33,235 nucleotides of DNA from a virus: positions 1-33,235 of the IMG/VR virus record IMGVR_UViG_3300022939_001261, one strand, 5' to 3'. Position numbers and translations under genes: made by a program. Under the pieces are notes generated by a model that made no database searches, had not been told where the DNA came from, and saw nothing but the letters and a program-made list of their open reading frames with translations. How positions within the stretch are numbered: the stretch's first letter is position 1; each line of letters begins with the position of its first letter. Positions 7,943 to 16,573 of the stretch are shown piece after piece.

Positions 7943-8604
7943 TGTACTTATCACACAAATATAAATTTCTCTTTTTACGCACGCCGAAAACTGCATCAAG
8001 TAGTTTGTCGGATTTCTTTATTCGAAACGTTGATGACCCAGATGCTATATACACTGAAGTAGAAGATAGTAATTTGCCGGGAACACTAGACGAGAGTATT
8101 GTATCTCGTTATCGACCTTATGCTTTCTATCATTTTACTTTAAATCAATTAATGGCTGAAGGTGTTATTACAGAAGAACAAGCACGTGAATACGATGTAT
8201 TCGCATTATTAAGAGACCCAGTTGATAGAGCAAAAAGCTTTTATTATTTCTATAAGAAATTTAGAACACCTGGAAGAGATGCATCTCTAGAAGAATATAA
8301 ATCATGGACGAACAATGGTGTATTCGATAATGATGCTAATTCTGCTATTAGACAATCAGACTTATTAAAAATAGGTGAAGAACGAGTAGGACGTTTTTGG
8401 TTATATGAAAACTTAGAAGAAGAACTATTCCAATTCTGTTATAATAATAAAATTGTAATTGAACATCCTTTACCTAAACATAAAACAGATACAAGAAAAG
8501 ATAAATCAAGTGAAATATCATTCGACATAGAAGCGCTACAAGGTTTAAATGCGCACTTTAAAGAAGATATGGAATTGTATAATGGACTTAAACAACGACA
8601 ATAA
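7942..8604 (+). CDS. Sulfotransferase-family protein
   Basis: The 220-aa protein shows the 5'-phosphosulfate-binding loop near the N-terminus (RTPKTASSSL, 13-22; K16-T-A-S-S-S) and a 3'-phosphate-binding element LLRDPVDRAKSFYYFY in mid-protein. These two blocks define PAPS-dependent carbohydrate sulfotransferases, which sulfate hydroxyl groups of glycans. A conserved-looking HF pair (FYHFTL) precedes the second block, where related enzymes have a catalytic or structural histidine. It follows the glycosyltransferase with a one-base overlap, and a second glycosyltransferase lies two genes on, so sulfation of the glycan made by these neighbours is a reasonable reading. A phage-encoded sulfotransferase is uncommon. 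Confidence 0.83.
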   Translation: MYLSHKYKFLFLRTPKTASSSLSDFFIRNVDDPDAIYTEVEDSNLPGTLDESIVSRYRPYAFYHFTLNQLMAEGVITEEQAREYDVFALLRDPVDRAKSFYYFYKKFRTPGRDASLEEYKSWTNNGVFDNDANSAIRQSDLLKIGEERVGRFWLYENLEEELFQFCYNNKIVIEHPLPKHKTDTRKDKSSEISFDIEALQGLNAHFKEDMELYNGLKQRQ

Positions 8605-8755
8605 TTATTTAAATACAGCAGTAGTTTTGAAGTGTCCTCGAGAAGGAGAGTATATTGTTGAATATAAAGGTGATTCAAAAACCTTTGATGATTTCAACAA
8701 AGCAAATACTTATATGCAAAAATTAGTAACTCCTCCTCAAGGTGACCCAAAGTGA
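8582..8755 (+). CDS. Small unknown protein in the glycan cassette
   Basis: This is a 57-aa open frame starting MDLNNDNNYLNT and ending PPQGDPK. No motif is recognised; the middle alternates beta-like stretches (AVVLKCPREGEYIVEYKG) with a helix. The ATG at 8582 lies inside the end of the sulfotransferase gene in another frame; an in-frame ATG at 8549 would give 68 aa with a longer overlap. The stop overlaps the GTG start of the next gene (GTGA), which supports real translation. Confidence 0.6.
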   Translation: MDLNNDNNYLNTAVVLKCPREGEYIVEYKGDSKTFDDFNKANTYMQKLVTPPQGDPK

Positions 8756-9438
8756 AAGCATATATTTTAAGAATTAACGACCCTTTATCAATAAAGTATG
8801 CTAAAGGTTGTGCTGAATCATGTGATGCTATTGATTTAGATTGGGAATACGTTGAAGGTTATCAAAACATGTTGGGTAAAGCTGCATGGTGTTTAACTGG
8901 AATTAAAATGAAATTCTATGAACCACCAAAGTATTTACCTAACCCAGGACCCGCACAAAAAGCAAATTGTTGTAGTGCAGGACATGGTAAAATATGGAAA
9001 ATGATTGCTGAGGGTGACGACGAAGTTGGTATTGTATTAGAACATGATGCAATTATGTATTATAAACCTGATATTAAAGTACCAGACAATTATTTAATTA
9101 CTTTAGGATATAAATTACCAGACTATTGGAACTATAGATTTTTAGATGCTAAGAACGAACCTAGAGAATTAATCCCTATTGATGGCCACGAAGGTGCTCA
9201 TGCATATATGATGACAAAGAGAACAGCACAAAATCTTGTATATGAAATAGAAACAAAAGGTGTTTTAGGTGCTGTTGATAATGCATATTTTATACGAGGA
9301 CAACGTAGAACAAATATTCCGTTGTGTATTATGTCACCAACACCTGCAATAGGATATTTGAGAGAATCAACTATTTGGGCAAATAGTGCACACGTTAACT
9401 ATGAATTTATCTCCAGTTTTTCAAAATATTATAAATAA
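8752..9438 (+). CDS. Glycosyltransferase family 25-like protein
   Basis: The 228-aa protein starts at GTG in a GTGA overlap with the small gene before it. The block SAGHGKIWKMIAEGDDEVGI-VLEHDAI (residues 75-101) matches the GT25 pattern in which an S-x-x-H-x-x-x-W helix is followed by a strand ending in VLEDD. GT25 enzymes act in lipopolysaccharide core or protein glycosylation. GHEGAHAYMMTKRTAQNL fits the later G-x-x-A-Y-x-x-x-x-x-x-A-x-x-L helix, and AVDNAYF gives a further D site. The second acid of the usual EDD is His here (E-H-D), so activity is not assured. It ends the P1 cassette; a late-promoter octamer overlaps its stop. Confidence 0.82.
   Translation: MKAYILRINDPLSIKYAKGCAESCDAIDLDWEYVEGYQNMLGKAAWCLTGIKMKFYEPPKYLPNPGPAQKANCCSAGHGKIWKMIAEGDDEVGIVLEHDAIMYYKPDIKVPDNYLITLGYKLPDYWNYRFLDAKNEPRELIPIDGHEGAHAYMMTKRTAQNLVYEIETKGVLGAVDNAYFIRGQRRTNIPLCIMSPTPAIGYLRESTIWANSAHVNYEFISSFSKYYK
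9430..9437 (+). promoter_or_regulatory. T4-type late promoter -10 element (TATAAATA)
   Basis: An exact TATAAATA octamer overlaps the last codons and stop of the GT25 gene (TAT AAA TAA), 38 bases before the ATG of the 801-aa gene. The spacing suits a late promoter for the 9476-17817 block of presumed virion proteins. Because it also encodes Tyr-Lys-stop, coincidence is possible. Confidence 0.5.
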
Positions 9439-9475
9439 ACCAGAGTAGATTTAAATTTTAATTAGGACTTAACAG

Positions 9476-11881
9476 ATGAGCCAAACATTTCAAGAATTCT
9501 TGGATAGTGTATCGTCAGCTCAACTCGATGAAGCGACACCAGGAGAAGATAATCCTAAATCGCCTGAAGAGTTGAAAGCAAAACGTCGTGGTAAAAAAGA
9601 CGACGAAGAACCAGTTGATGGAAAAGTTGATGCAACACCAGAAACTGATGACACAGATGATATAGACCAAGAAGAACCTAAATCAGAACCTAAGGTAAAT
9701 CCTGAAGACCCATTTTCCAGTGAAAGAACACAGGACCAGATGGGTGACATTGATGCAGGAATTGCCGATGCTGCCAAGAAACTTAAAGATGCAGAGAATA
9801 TTAAAACAAATCCTCAATTAAGAAAGATTGGCAAGAAAAAGTTAAATCCTAAAAAGTTCGTAAATACGAAACCTTCCGTAGACGAAGCGCCTCGCAAAGG
9901 GGTTGCTGTTATATCATTTGGTCGTATGAACCCTGTGACAGTTGGTCATGAAAAATTGGTCAATAAGGTCGTTTCCACTGCCTTATCCAAAGGCGGAACA
10001 CCACTAATCTACTTATCTCAAACTCAGGACTCCAAAAAAAATCCACTCACATACGACCAAAAAATCTTATTCGCTAAACGCGCATTCGGAAATAAAGTGA
10101 TTGTTAAATCACGAGCACGCACCATCATAGAAGTTGCTAAAGAATTACAACGTCAATATAGTGATTTAGTGCTTGTTGTAGGTTCCGACCGTGTAGACGA
10201 ATTTAGTAGAATGCTCAACCAATATAATGGTAGAGACTATACTTTTAATAATATCGAAGTAATCTCAGCTGGGGAAAGAGACCCGGATTCAGAAGGCGTT
10301 ACGGGAATGTCTGCGTCCAAGATGAGACAAGCAGCTGCAGATGAAGACTTTACTTCCTTTAAGAAAGGATTACCAACCAAACTCAAAGGTTCTGCAAAAA
10401 CAGTATATGATGCAGTAAGAGTTGGAATGGGACTCCAAGAAACAATGGAAATAGAGTTTGAAGATTTCGATGATGAATTCTTAGATGAAATCTTTATGGA
10501 CGAAAACCTCACTGAAGATTTAATAGGTGAAGCACTAACACGTCAACAAAGACTCAAGCGCAAAATGTTAATGAAGCGTATGAGAAGTAAACTCAGAATG
10601 GGAAGAAGACGTGCTATGAAGAGGGTTGCAACAGTCGACGTTCTTAAAAGACGTGCTCGTCGTTTAGTATATAGAATGCTTAAGAAGAGATTCTCTAAAG
10701 CAGTTAATTATGGTGATATGCCATATAGTGCAAGACAGAGAGTTGACGATAGAATTAAAAAGATTCCTAAGAATAGAATTGATATCTTAATGCGTAGGTT
10801 CTTACCTAAAGTGAAAAAGGCAGAACGTGCAAGATTAGCAAGTAAAATGAAAGCGAAATCTAGTCCGTTGAAACCTAAGAAGGTTAAGATTATGAAGGTT
10901 GATACTTCCCCAGCGAAGAAAGGACCAAAGAAACCAAAAGAGTTTAAGAAAGAATCTTTAGACTACGCAGTAATGAACTTCTTATCTGAGAGAGTTAAGA
11001 ATGGTAAATTAGACCCGTTATCTCCAATGGGTAAATCAAAACTTACTGGTCGAGAAGTTTCTCAGTATTATAGAGACAACCCTGCTGCAAAAAGAGCAGC
11101 ACGAGATGAGAAGACAAAATTAGCGATTGAATTGGCATTAGACCTTGGTGGTAACATGAACTATGCCATTAAAGAAATCGAAAAGATTAAAAGAGGATTA
11201 TCAAAGCATCCTGAAGTTCGTAAAGCTTTACAACATGTAAATGAGAGTGCTGAACACTCATATAAAGAATATACATTAGAACAACGCATGAGTGAAGGCC
11301 CAACATATCACACTGGGTTAGCAAAGTCAACAGCTGACAAACGTAAAGCTCAATTTAAGAAACAAGCTAAGATGGACGATGATAATCCTAAAGCATACAA
11401 ACCGGCACCTGGTGATGCTACAGCAGAAACAAAACCAAGTCAACACACCAAAAATTTTAAAAAGATGTTTGGTGAAACTAATTACGAAAGAGCAGGTTTG
11501 AAAAGACCTCATATGTTATTAGCACGTAATGGTTCAGTAGTTGTTGATAAACGTTTTAAAATTAATAAAAAAGCTGAAGAAATAGCAGCAGAACGTAGTG
11601 CAAAAATTAAAGAACTTGAGCAAATAGGGGAAGAACTTGATTTCATCTTTGAAAGCAATCCTAAAAAATCTCTTAAGAAAAAGGCTGAAAAAACTGGAAT
11701 CCCTTATGGAATCCTTAAAAAAGTATTCGATAGAGGTGTTGCTGCATGGAGAACCGGTCACAGACCCGGAACTACTCCTACTCAGTGGGGATTGGCAAGA
11801 GTTAATAGTTTTGCCACCGGGGGTAAAACACAAAAAACAACAGACGCGGATTTGTGGAAACAACATAAAGGTAAGGACTAA
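9476..11881 (+). CDS. Modular protein with NMNAT-like nucleotidyltransferase domain; presumed capsid-internal
   Basis: This 801-aa protein has clear modules. Residues 1-20 (MSQTFQEFLD...QLDE|A) resemble a capsid-targeting peptide ending in L-x-E|A. Residues 21-140 are acidic and disordered. Residues 141-320 form an adenylyl/cytidylyltransferase fold, with FGRMNPVTVGH (148-158, the xxGH nucleotide motif), VVGSDR (234-239) and GMSASKMR (277-284, the ISSTxxR-like motif). Residues 355-475 are extremely Arg/Lys-rich, probably nucleic-acid-binding. Residues 545-592 share a module with the next gene. The last 75 residues (GIPYGILKKVFDRG to LWKQHKGKD) are a conserved phage domain with RPGTTPTQWGLARVNSF and GGKTQKTTDADLW that I recognise but cannot assign. 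I-G-E|A (350) and I-F-E|S (724) sites fall between modules. Cofactor (NAD) synthesis or nucleotidylation is possible; the start is supported by the shared tag. Confidence 0.85.
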   Translation: MSQTFQEFLDSVSSAQLDEATPGEDNPKSPEELKAKRRGKKDDEEPVDGKVDATPETDDTDDIDQEEPKSEPKVNPEDPFSSERTQDQMGDIDAGIADAAKKLKDAENIKTNPQLRKIGKKKLNPKKFVNTKPSVDEAPRKGVAVISFGRMNPVTVGHEKLVNKVVSTALSKGGTPLIYLSQTQDSKKNPLTYDQKILFAKRAFGNKVIVKSRARTIIEVAKELQRQYSDLVLVVGSDRVDEFSRMLNQYNGRDYTFNNIEVISAGERDPDSEGVTGMSASKMRQAAADEDFTSFKKGLPTKLKGSAKTVYDAVRVGMGLQETMEIEFEDFDDEFLDEIFMDENLTEDLIGEALTRQQRLKRKMLMKRMRSKLRMGRRRAMKRVATVDVLKRRARRLVYRMLKKRFSKAVNYGDMPYSARQRVDDRIKKIPKNRIDILMRRFLPKVKKAERARLASKMKAKSSPLKPKKVKIMKVDTSPAKKGPKKPKEFKKESLDYAVMNFLSERVKNGKLDPLSPMGKSKLTGREVSQYYRDNPAAKRAARDEKTKLAIELALDLGGNMNYAIKEIEKIKRGLSKHPEVRKALQHVNESAEHSYKEYTLEQRMSEGPTYHTGLAKSTADKRKAQFKKQAKMDDDNPKAYKPAPGDATAETKPSQHTKNFKKMFGETNYERAGLKRPHMLLARNGSVVVDKRFKINKKAEEIAAERSAKIKELEQIGEELDFIFESNPKKSLKKKAEKTGIPYGILKKVFDRGVAAWRTGHRPGTTPTQWGLARVNSFATGGKTQKTTDADLWKQHKGKD

Positions 11882-14145
11882 TGAAGAAATTTAAAAATTT
11901 ATTCGAAGAGCATGGAGCAGGTTTCTGGGGAACCACTTCAGCAAAAGATAAACTTGCATCAGACACACCTGGTCAAGGTAAAACTGCTGAACAACCATTA
12001 AAGAAAAAGAAAGGTTTATCAGAGATTGCAGCTGACAATACTAATATTAATCTATTAGAAATGACAGTATCATTTAAGTTTGAAACATTACAAGATGCTG
12101 CAAAGGCTGAACGTAAAGCAATGGCAATGAATCTCGATGCAAAATCTGAAAAAGTTAAAGGTAATAAGATGTGGTTGCTCCACATTTCTGGTAAATTTAC
12201 AGACATTCAAAAGTGGCTTAAAAGAACTCAACCTGAAAAGCCAGTAGAAGAAGAATTAAAACCAACAAGTCAAACTAAAACTATAAGACCTAATGAGTAT
12301 AATATTGATGGTAAAAAGGTAAGAGTAGTTCCACAAGGTGGAAAATGGAAATGTACTGTTGATGGTAAAGAATTAGGTATCTACAGTTCTGAAAAATCTT
12401 GTATGCAAGCAGCCGCAAGACATATTCGATTAGGTAGTACTGCAAAACAAGACCAAAAAGATAAGATTCAACTCGCAAGAAGTTATGCAAAACCTGGTAG
12501 TAGTTTCCATAGTAAATACCGCGGTGCTGGTATTGGTGAAGAATTAGAAGAAGGTCATGAAAAATTTCAGTTAGTGGATATGGACGCAGACACAGCAAGA
12601 GTCGCAGTTCAACTCGCTAAGAAAGCTGGGCTACAACCACACAGTAAAAAATCAAGAAGTGGCGGTTTAGATATATCCGTAGAAGGACCTAAGCAAAAGG
12701 TATCTAAATTTATTATGTCTTTACCAGAGTCTAATTTAGATGAAATCTCACAGGATAAACTAAGAAAATATGTGGCGAAGGCAACAAGTGACGCAGGTAA
12801 AGCGTCCGGCGACATGACGAAGGGCAATCCTGACGCTGCCTCAAGGTTAAATAAAAGAATTTCTGGTGTCAATACTGCGCAAGCAAAACTCGATAAGAAA
12901 AAAGAAAGAGACGATTTCGATAGTCCTATTACATCTAAAGATATTAAAATGGCAATAGGTATTGCTAATGACCCAAGATATAAGCAGGGTAATTATAGTG
13001 CAGCTTATCAAAAAATCTCAAGATTGAAAAAAGGTTTACAAAAACATCCTCGAGTTGCAGATGCTTTAAGACGAGCGAATGAAGAACATCAGTGTGACAT
13101 CGTAGATGCTCTTATGGAAGAAGATGGATACTACAGAGGTTCACTATCATCTTATGAGAGAAGATTTGCTAAAACTCCTGAAGGACGTAGAGATGCTTCT
13201 GGTGATAGAGGTAGAGCAATGGAAAAAATCGCAGAGATTAAAGAAAAAATCCAACGCGCTCAAGAACGTGCTAGAAAATTCGAGAAATTAGCTAGTGCAG
13301 CACAAGGTAATGAAAAGTTCGGTGCTCATACAGGTAATGAATGGAGACAAAAGGCACAAGAGAAAAAGAAAGATATTCAAAAGTATCAAAGACAAATCTC
13401 TAATCTCCAAGCAGGAAGACATATCAATGATGGTATTACTGAAAACTTCGATTTCGACGTATTACCTGAAGCAATGACTGCAGACCAAAAAGCAAAACGT
13501 TATTTAATGATTAAGAAAGCCGCTGAAAAGAGACAGAAGGCAAGTGCTAAATGGGATGCAAGAGCGAAAAGAGATGCTCAAAAACAAATGAGAGATGCTG
13601 GTTTATTTGATGAAGACCTTGCTATCGATGAAGAAATAATGGAAGGTGCAGTTGCAGTTTCTACAGTAGAAAAACAAATACGAAGCAATGGTGGAAAAAT
13701 CATAAGACCAGAAACTGACGATAAGAAAATTACATTTACATATAATGGTGGTAAGAGAACTGTTCCTGTAGATAGAGATTTTGTTATTGACAGAGAGTAT
13801 ATGAAGTTACAAAAAATCTTTGAGGGACTTCGTGGTATGCACTTTGGTTATAGAGATAACAGTAACGATGGAAACCAAGGACCAAGAGTAGTCTCAAAAC
13901 CAAAACAAGAACCAGAACTTGAAAGATTGAAAAAGAAATTAGAATTTCATTATAATCAACAAGCTGTTCACGACGAGGCAGAACGTAAATACAGAAAAGC
14001 TGCTTCGGAAGGAAGGAAAAAAGGTCACTCAGGTGTTGAAGCTAATGAAAGACGTGCTGATGAGCAAGAAGAACTGGCACAGAAGCAAATGATGAAAATC
14101 CAAGATATAAGAGACCAAATAAGAGATTTAAAAGGAAAGAAATAA
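11881..14145 (+). CDS. Large modular presumed capsid-internal protein
   Basis: The 754-aa protein starts MKKFKNLFE|E, matching the shared N-terminal tag, with a one-base overlap with the previous stop. It is a chain of small basic modules: an alpha/beta repeat (60-116), a compact beta unit with two cysteines (133-182), a second alpha/beta unit (226-280), a helical unit starting ISQDKLRKYVAKATSDAG (289-337) that recurs in other tailed-phage proteins, and a helical unit at 353-401 ending LKKGLQKHPRVADALRRANE that matches one in the 801-aa protein. The C-terminal 80 residues are a coiled coil. L-E-E|G (224), L-P-E|S (283), L-P-E|A (530), I-M-E|G (588) and I-F-E|G (648) all lie at module edges. 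No catalytic residues are recognised. An internal head protein is inferred. Confidence 0.8.
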   Translation: MKKFKNLFEEHGAGFWGTTSAKDKLASDTPGQGKTAEQPLKKKKGLSEIAADNTNINLLEMTVSFKFETLQDAAKAERKAMAMNLDAKSEKVKGNKMWLLHISGKFTDIQKWLKRTQPEKPVEEELKPTSQTKTIRPNEYNIDGKKVRVVPQGGKWKCTVDGKELGIYSSEKSCMQAAARHIRLGSTAKQDQKDKIQLARSYAKPGSSFHSKYRGAGIGEELEEGHEKFQLVDMDADTARVAVQLAKKAGLQPHSKKSRSGGLDISVEGPKQKVSKFIMSLPESNLDEISQDKLRKYVAKATSDAGKASGDMTKGNPDAASRLNKRISGVNTAQAKLDKKKERDDFDSPITSKDIKMAIGIANDPRYKQGNYSAAYQKISRLKKGLQKHPRVADALRRANEEHQCDIVDALMEEDGYYRGSLSSYERRFAKTPEGRRDASGDRGRAMEKIAEIKEKIQRAQERARKFEKLASAAQGNEKFGAHTGNEWRQKAQEKKKDIQKYQRQISNLQAGRHINDGITENFDFDVLPEAMTADQKAKRYLMIKKAAEKRQKASAKWDARAKRDAQKQMRDAGLFDEDLAIDEEIMEGAVAVSTVEKQIRSNGGKIIRPETDDKKITFTYNGGKRTVPVDRDFVIDREYMKLQKIFEGLRGMHFGYRDNSNDGNQGPRVVSKPKQEPELERLKKKLEFHYNQQAVHDEAERKYRKAASEGRKKGHSGVEANERRADEQEELAQKQMMKIQDIRDQIRDLKGKK

Positions 14146-14817
14146 GTGAAAAGCTTTCTGGAATATCAATACGAAAAGACTTGTTGGGACGGTTATAAAC
14201 AAGTCGGTATGAAAAAGAAAGGGAAGAAAATGGTTCCTAATTGTGTACCAGAAGAAACCCTTGATGAAAAACGTATAGATATTAAGAAGGCAATAAGTAA
14301 GATTAAAGGATTAACGTCTAAACAGGCTCAGGTTCTTCAAACACTTCCATTGCCAGTATTGAACACTATGATTTCTCAATTACAGACACTGGTTATGGGT
14401 GAGGATTTAGATGAAGCAACTTTAGCAGCATCAAATTCTGCAATCGTTGCGAGTTTACTTAAATTAATAAGTCGTAAGTTAAATGACGATTTACAAAAAG
14501 GTAAACTACACGATGTTAATGTGGTTGCTAGTTTAATTAAGAAAAAAGTAGAAACTGATTTTAAACGTAAAGGTCATGCTCGATTAAAGAATGAAGAGAA
14601 TGAGCTTGAAGAAAAGAAATCAGAAACTTGGGAAGCAGGTTATAAAAGACGAGTTGTAAAAACAACCAAACCAGAACATAAAGAGAAAGGTTATAATTGG
14701 AGAATTAAGGGCAAAGAAAAAGCTCACCTCACAATTAAGTTATATAAAGACAAACCTTCACAAGAAGAATTTAACAAACAAATGAAACGTGTTGCAGGAC
14801 ACGAATTCGGAGGATAG
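14146..14817 (+). CDS. Tagged small modular phage protein
   Basis: This 223-aa protein starts at GTG directly after the previous TAA and gives MKSFLEYQYEK, a variant of the shared tag. Residues 13-36 (CWDGYKQVGMKKKG...VPNCVPEE) are a Cys-Cys mini-module that recurs in many marine T4-like phage proteins. Residues 45-85 are helical, L-D-E|A (88-90) marks a possible processing site, and the C-terminal 65 residues are a basic alpha/beta unit (YKRRVVKTT...HLTIKLYKDKPS). No enzyme motif is visible. Its place in an unbroken series of tagged modular genes suggests a shared destination, most likely the head interior, but that is inference. The stop is followed by GGAGG-type sequence serving the next gene. 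Confidence 0.75.
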   Translation: MKSFLEYQYEKTCWDGYKQVGMKKKGKKMVPNCVPEETLDEKRIDIKKAISKIKGLTSKQAQVLQTLPLPVLNTMISQLQTLVMGEDLDEATLAASNSAIVASLLKLISRKLNDDLQKGKLHDVNVVASLIKKKVETDFKRKGHARLKNEENELEEKKSETWEAGYKRRVVKTTKPEHKEKGYNWRIKGKEKAHLTIKLYKDKPSQEEFNKQMKRVAGHEFGG

Positions 14818-14824
14818 AACGGAA

Positions 14825-16573
14825 ATGAAAAGTTTCAAACAACATACTGAAGGCTCATTCTATGGCCGAGACGACTTAGTCAAGAAATGGTCTACACCTA
14901 AAAAGGATAGACACCTGTATATTAAGTTAGCTAAAGACGATGCAAGTGGACATCATCGTGCTTCAATGAAGCGTAAAGGTAATGAGAAGAAGATTGCTGA
15001 CCTTAAGAGTCAAGGTTATAAAGAAGTACCATTTGAATCAAAAGAAGAATTACAACAATGTATCGATGAAAGTTTAAAATCAGATATCGCTAGGATTGCC
15101 TCTGAATTTCCTGAGCGTTCAACTGTTACATACAAAGGGAAGAAAGCAACGGTACTAGGAAATGGAAAAGACTATGTTAAAATTGGTATCGGTGATGAAA
15201 CTCACGAAGTAAGTCCTAATGTATTAAAAAAGAATACAAAAGAGTCAGAAAAAGATACAGTTGAAGTAGAAGTTGATGATATTTCTGTTGGTAAAAAGAA
15301 AAAGAAACCAGCTGGAGTTAAAGCAGATGAGCCTTTAAAAGGTTATGCTTATAACGAAAAGATTAAAGAATCCGCAGAGAGTATCGCTCGATTCGCTACT
15401 TACGATTGGTATGGTTTACCAAAGATTAAAGGTTTACAAGAATATAACGAAGGTTCTTGTGTTAAAGAAATGCAAAAACTTCATGCATCAGGTTGTGCTA
15501 AACATGAAATGTATGAAAAGATAAAAGAAAAATATGGTTGTAGTGAAGCTAAATTCAACGAACTATATGCACAATATTGTGGTACAAATGAAGAAACAAT
15601 TAATGAAGCAGCAATGTCAAAACCACAATCCATTGAAGATTACGCAAGAGCAGTAGGTGTTAATAAGCAAGAACAACAATGGATTATTGATAACGAAGAT
15701 TCATTTAAAAAGTATCATAACAATAGTGCGTTGAAGAAGTCTTGGTTATCTCTATCATACCCAGTCTATGACGGTGATTATTACTTTGCTTTTATTGGAG
15801 ACAGTGAAAGAGAAAATGCAAAGCTCAATGCTGAAGCAAACCGCGAATTAAGAAAATATGCAAAGAGTAAATTAGACAACGAAGCTATTTACAACGAAAT
15901 GGAAAAGATGTTCAGCATGACAAGATATTCTAATGTTGGTGCTGGTGATACAATGACTCGTGAAGAATTGTGGAGAGCAATTCAACATATTCGTAAAGAT
16001 TATAGAGAAGAAGCACAAATCGAAGGTTGGGAAGAACTTGAAGAAAAAGCTTTATTAGGTAGAATGAAAACTATGGCACGTAACTTACTCGATAAAATGA
16101 GAAAACGCGCTAAGAAAGTTTCCCTACCTGAAAGTTTAGAAGAAAAGCTAACAGACAAATATGGTAACGCCAAATTAAGTGATGCCGACAAGGATAAAGT
16201 TGGTAAACTGAGACAGAAAATTAAAGACCATGAAATTTTAGCTGACAGATTAAGAGACGAAATTAGTCAGATTAAAAAGGCTGCTGGCGTTGATGAAAGT
16301 GTAGATTTAGAAGAAAATTTCAGCCTCACAGATTCTAATCTTAAGTGTGTATTCGCATCACCTGAGTTTAAAGTATGTGTTAGCGGAAATGATGTTGCTA
16401 TCGTAATGGATAGAAAAGTATCAAAGGGTGGAGCAATGACTGCATCTGGTAATTCTATTCCAAAAAATTTAGAAGGTGCTCCAATTACAGGTATGGCTGA
16501 TGTTCTTCACATGGACAAAAAAGTATTTAAGAACGTCTTAGCATCTCTGAAGAGAGCGAGCATTAAAGTCTAA
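14825..16573 (+). CDS. Large modular presumed capsid-internal protein (Cys-module type)
   Basis: The 582-aa protein begins MKSFKQHTEGS at the ATG at 14825, chosen because CGGAGGA (about 14807-14813) precedes it and because it restores the shared M-K-x-F start; an in-frame GTG at 14789 overlaps the previous gene and has no such site. Modules include a small alpha/beta unit (15-75), an SH3-like beta unit (96-134), a four-Cys helical unit (GSCVKEMQKLHASGC...KYGC...YAQYC, about 210-252) that recurs in marine phages, a long helical region (265-430), a coiled coil (450-486) and a C-terminal compact domain (497-582). I-D-E|S (82), I-K-E|S (182), I-N-E|A (261) and L-P-E|S (436) lie between units. Function is unknown. 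Confidence 0.78.
   Translation: MKSFKQHTEGSFYGRDDLVKKWSTPKKDRHLYIKLAKDDASGHHRASMKRKGNEKKIADLKSQGYKEVPFESKEELQQCIDESLKSDIARIASEFPERSTVTYKGKKATVLGNGKDYVKIGIGDETHEVSPNVLKKNTKESEKDTVEVEVDDISVGKKKKKPAGVKADEPLKGYAYNEKIKESAESIARFATYDWYGLPKIKGLQEYNEGSCVKEMQKLHASGCAKHEMYEKIKEKYGCSEAKFNELYAQYCGTNEETINEAAMSKPQSIEDYARAVGVNKQEQQWIIDNEDSFKKYHNNSALKKSWLSLSYPVYDGDYYFAFIGDSERENAKLNAEANRELRKYAKSKLDNEAIYNEMEKMFSMTRYSNVGAGDTMTREELWRAIQHIRKDYREEAQIEGWEELEEKALLGRMKTMARNLLDKMRKRAKKVSLPESLEEKLTDKYGNAKLSDADKDKVGKLRQKIKDHEILADRLRDEISQIKKAAGVDESVDLEENFSLTDSNLKCVFASPEFKVCVSGNDVAIVMDRKVSKGGAMTASGNSIPKNLEGAPITGMADVLHMDKKVFKNVLASLKRASIKV

Noticed and set aside
11534-11866. Minus-strand frame of 110 codons opposite the end of the 801-aa gene
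   Set aside because: Lies wholly within a conserved plus-strand domain; Phe/Cys/Ser-rich translation is typical of antisense of a Lys/Glu-rich gene.
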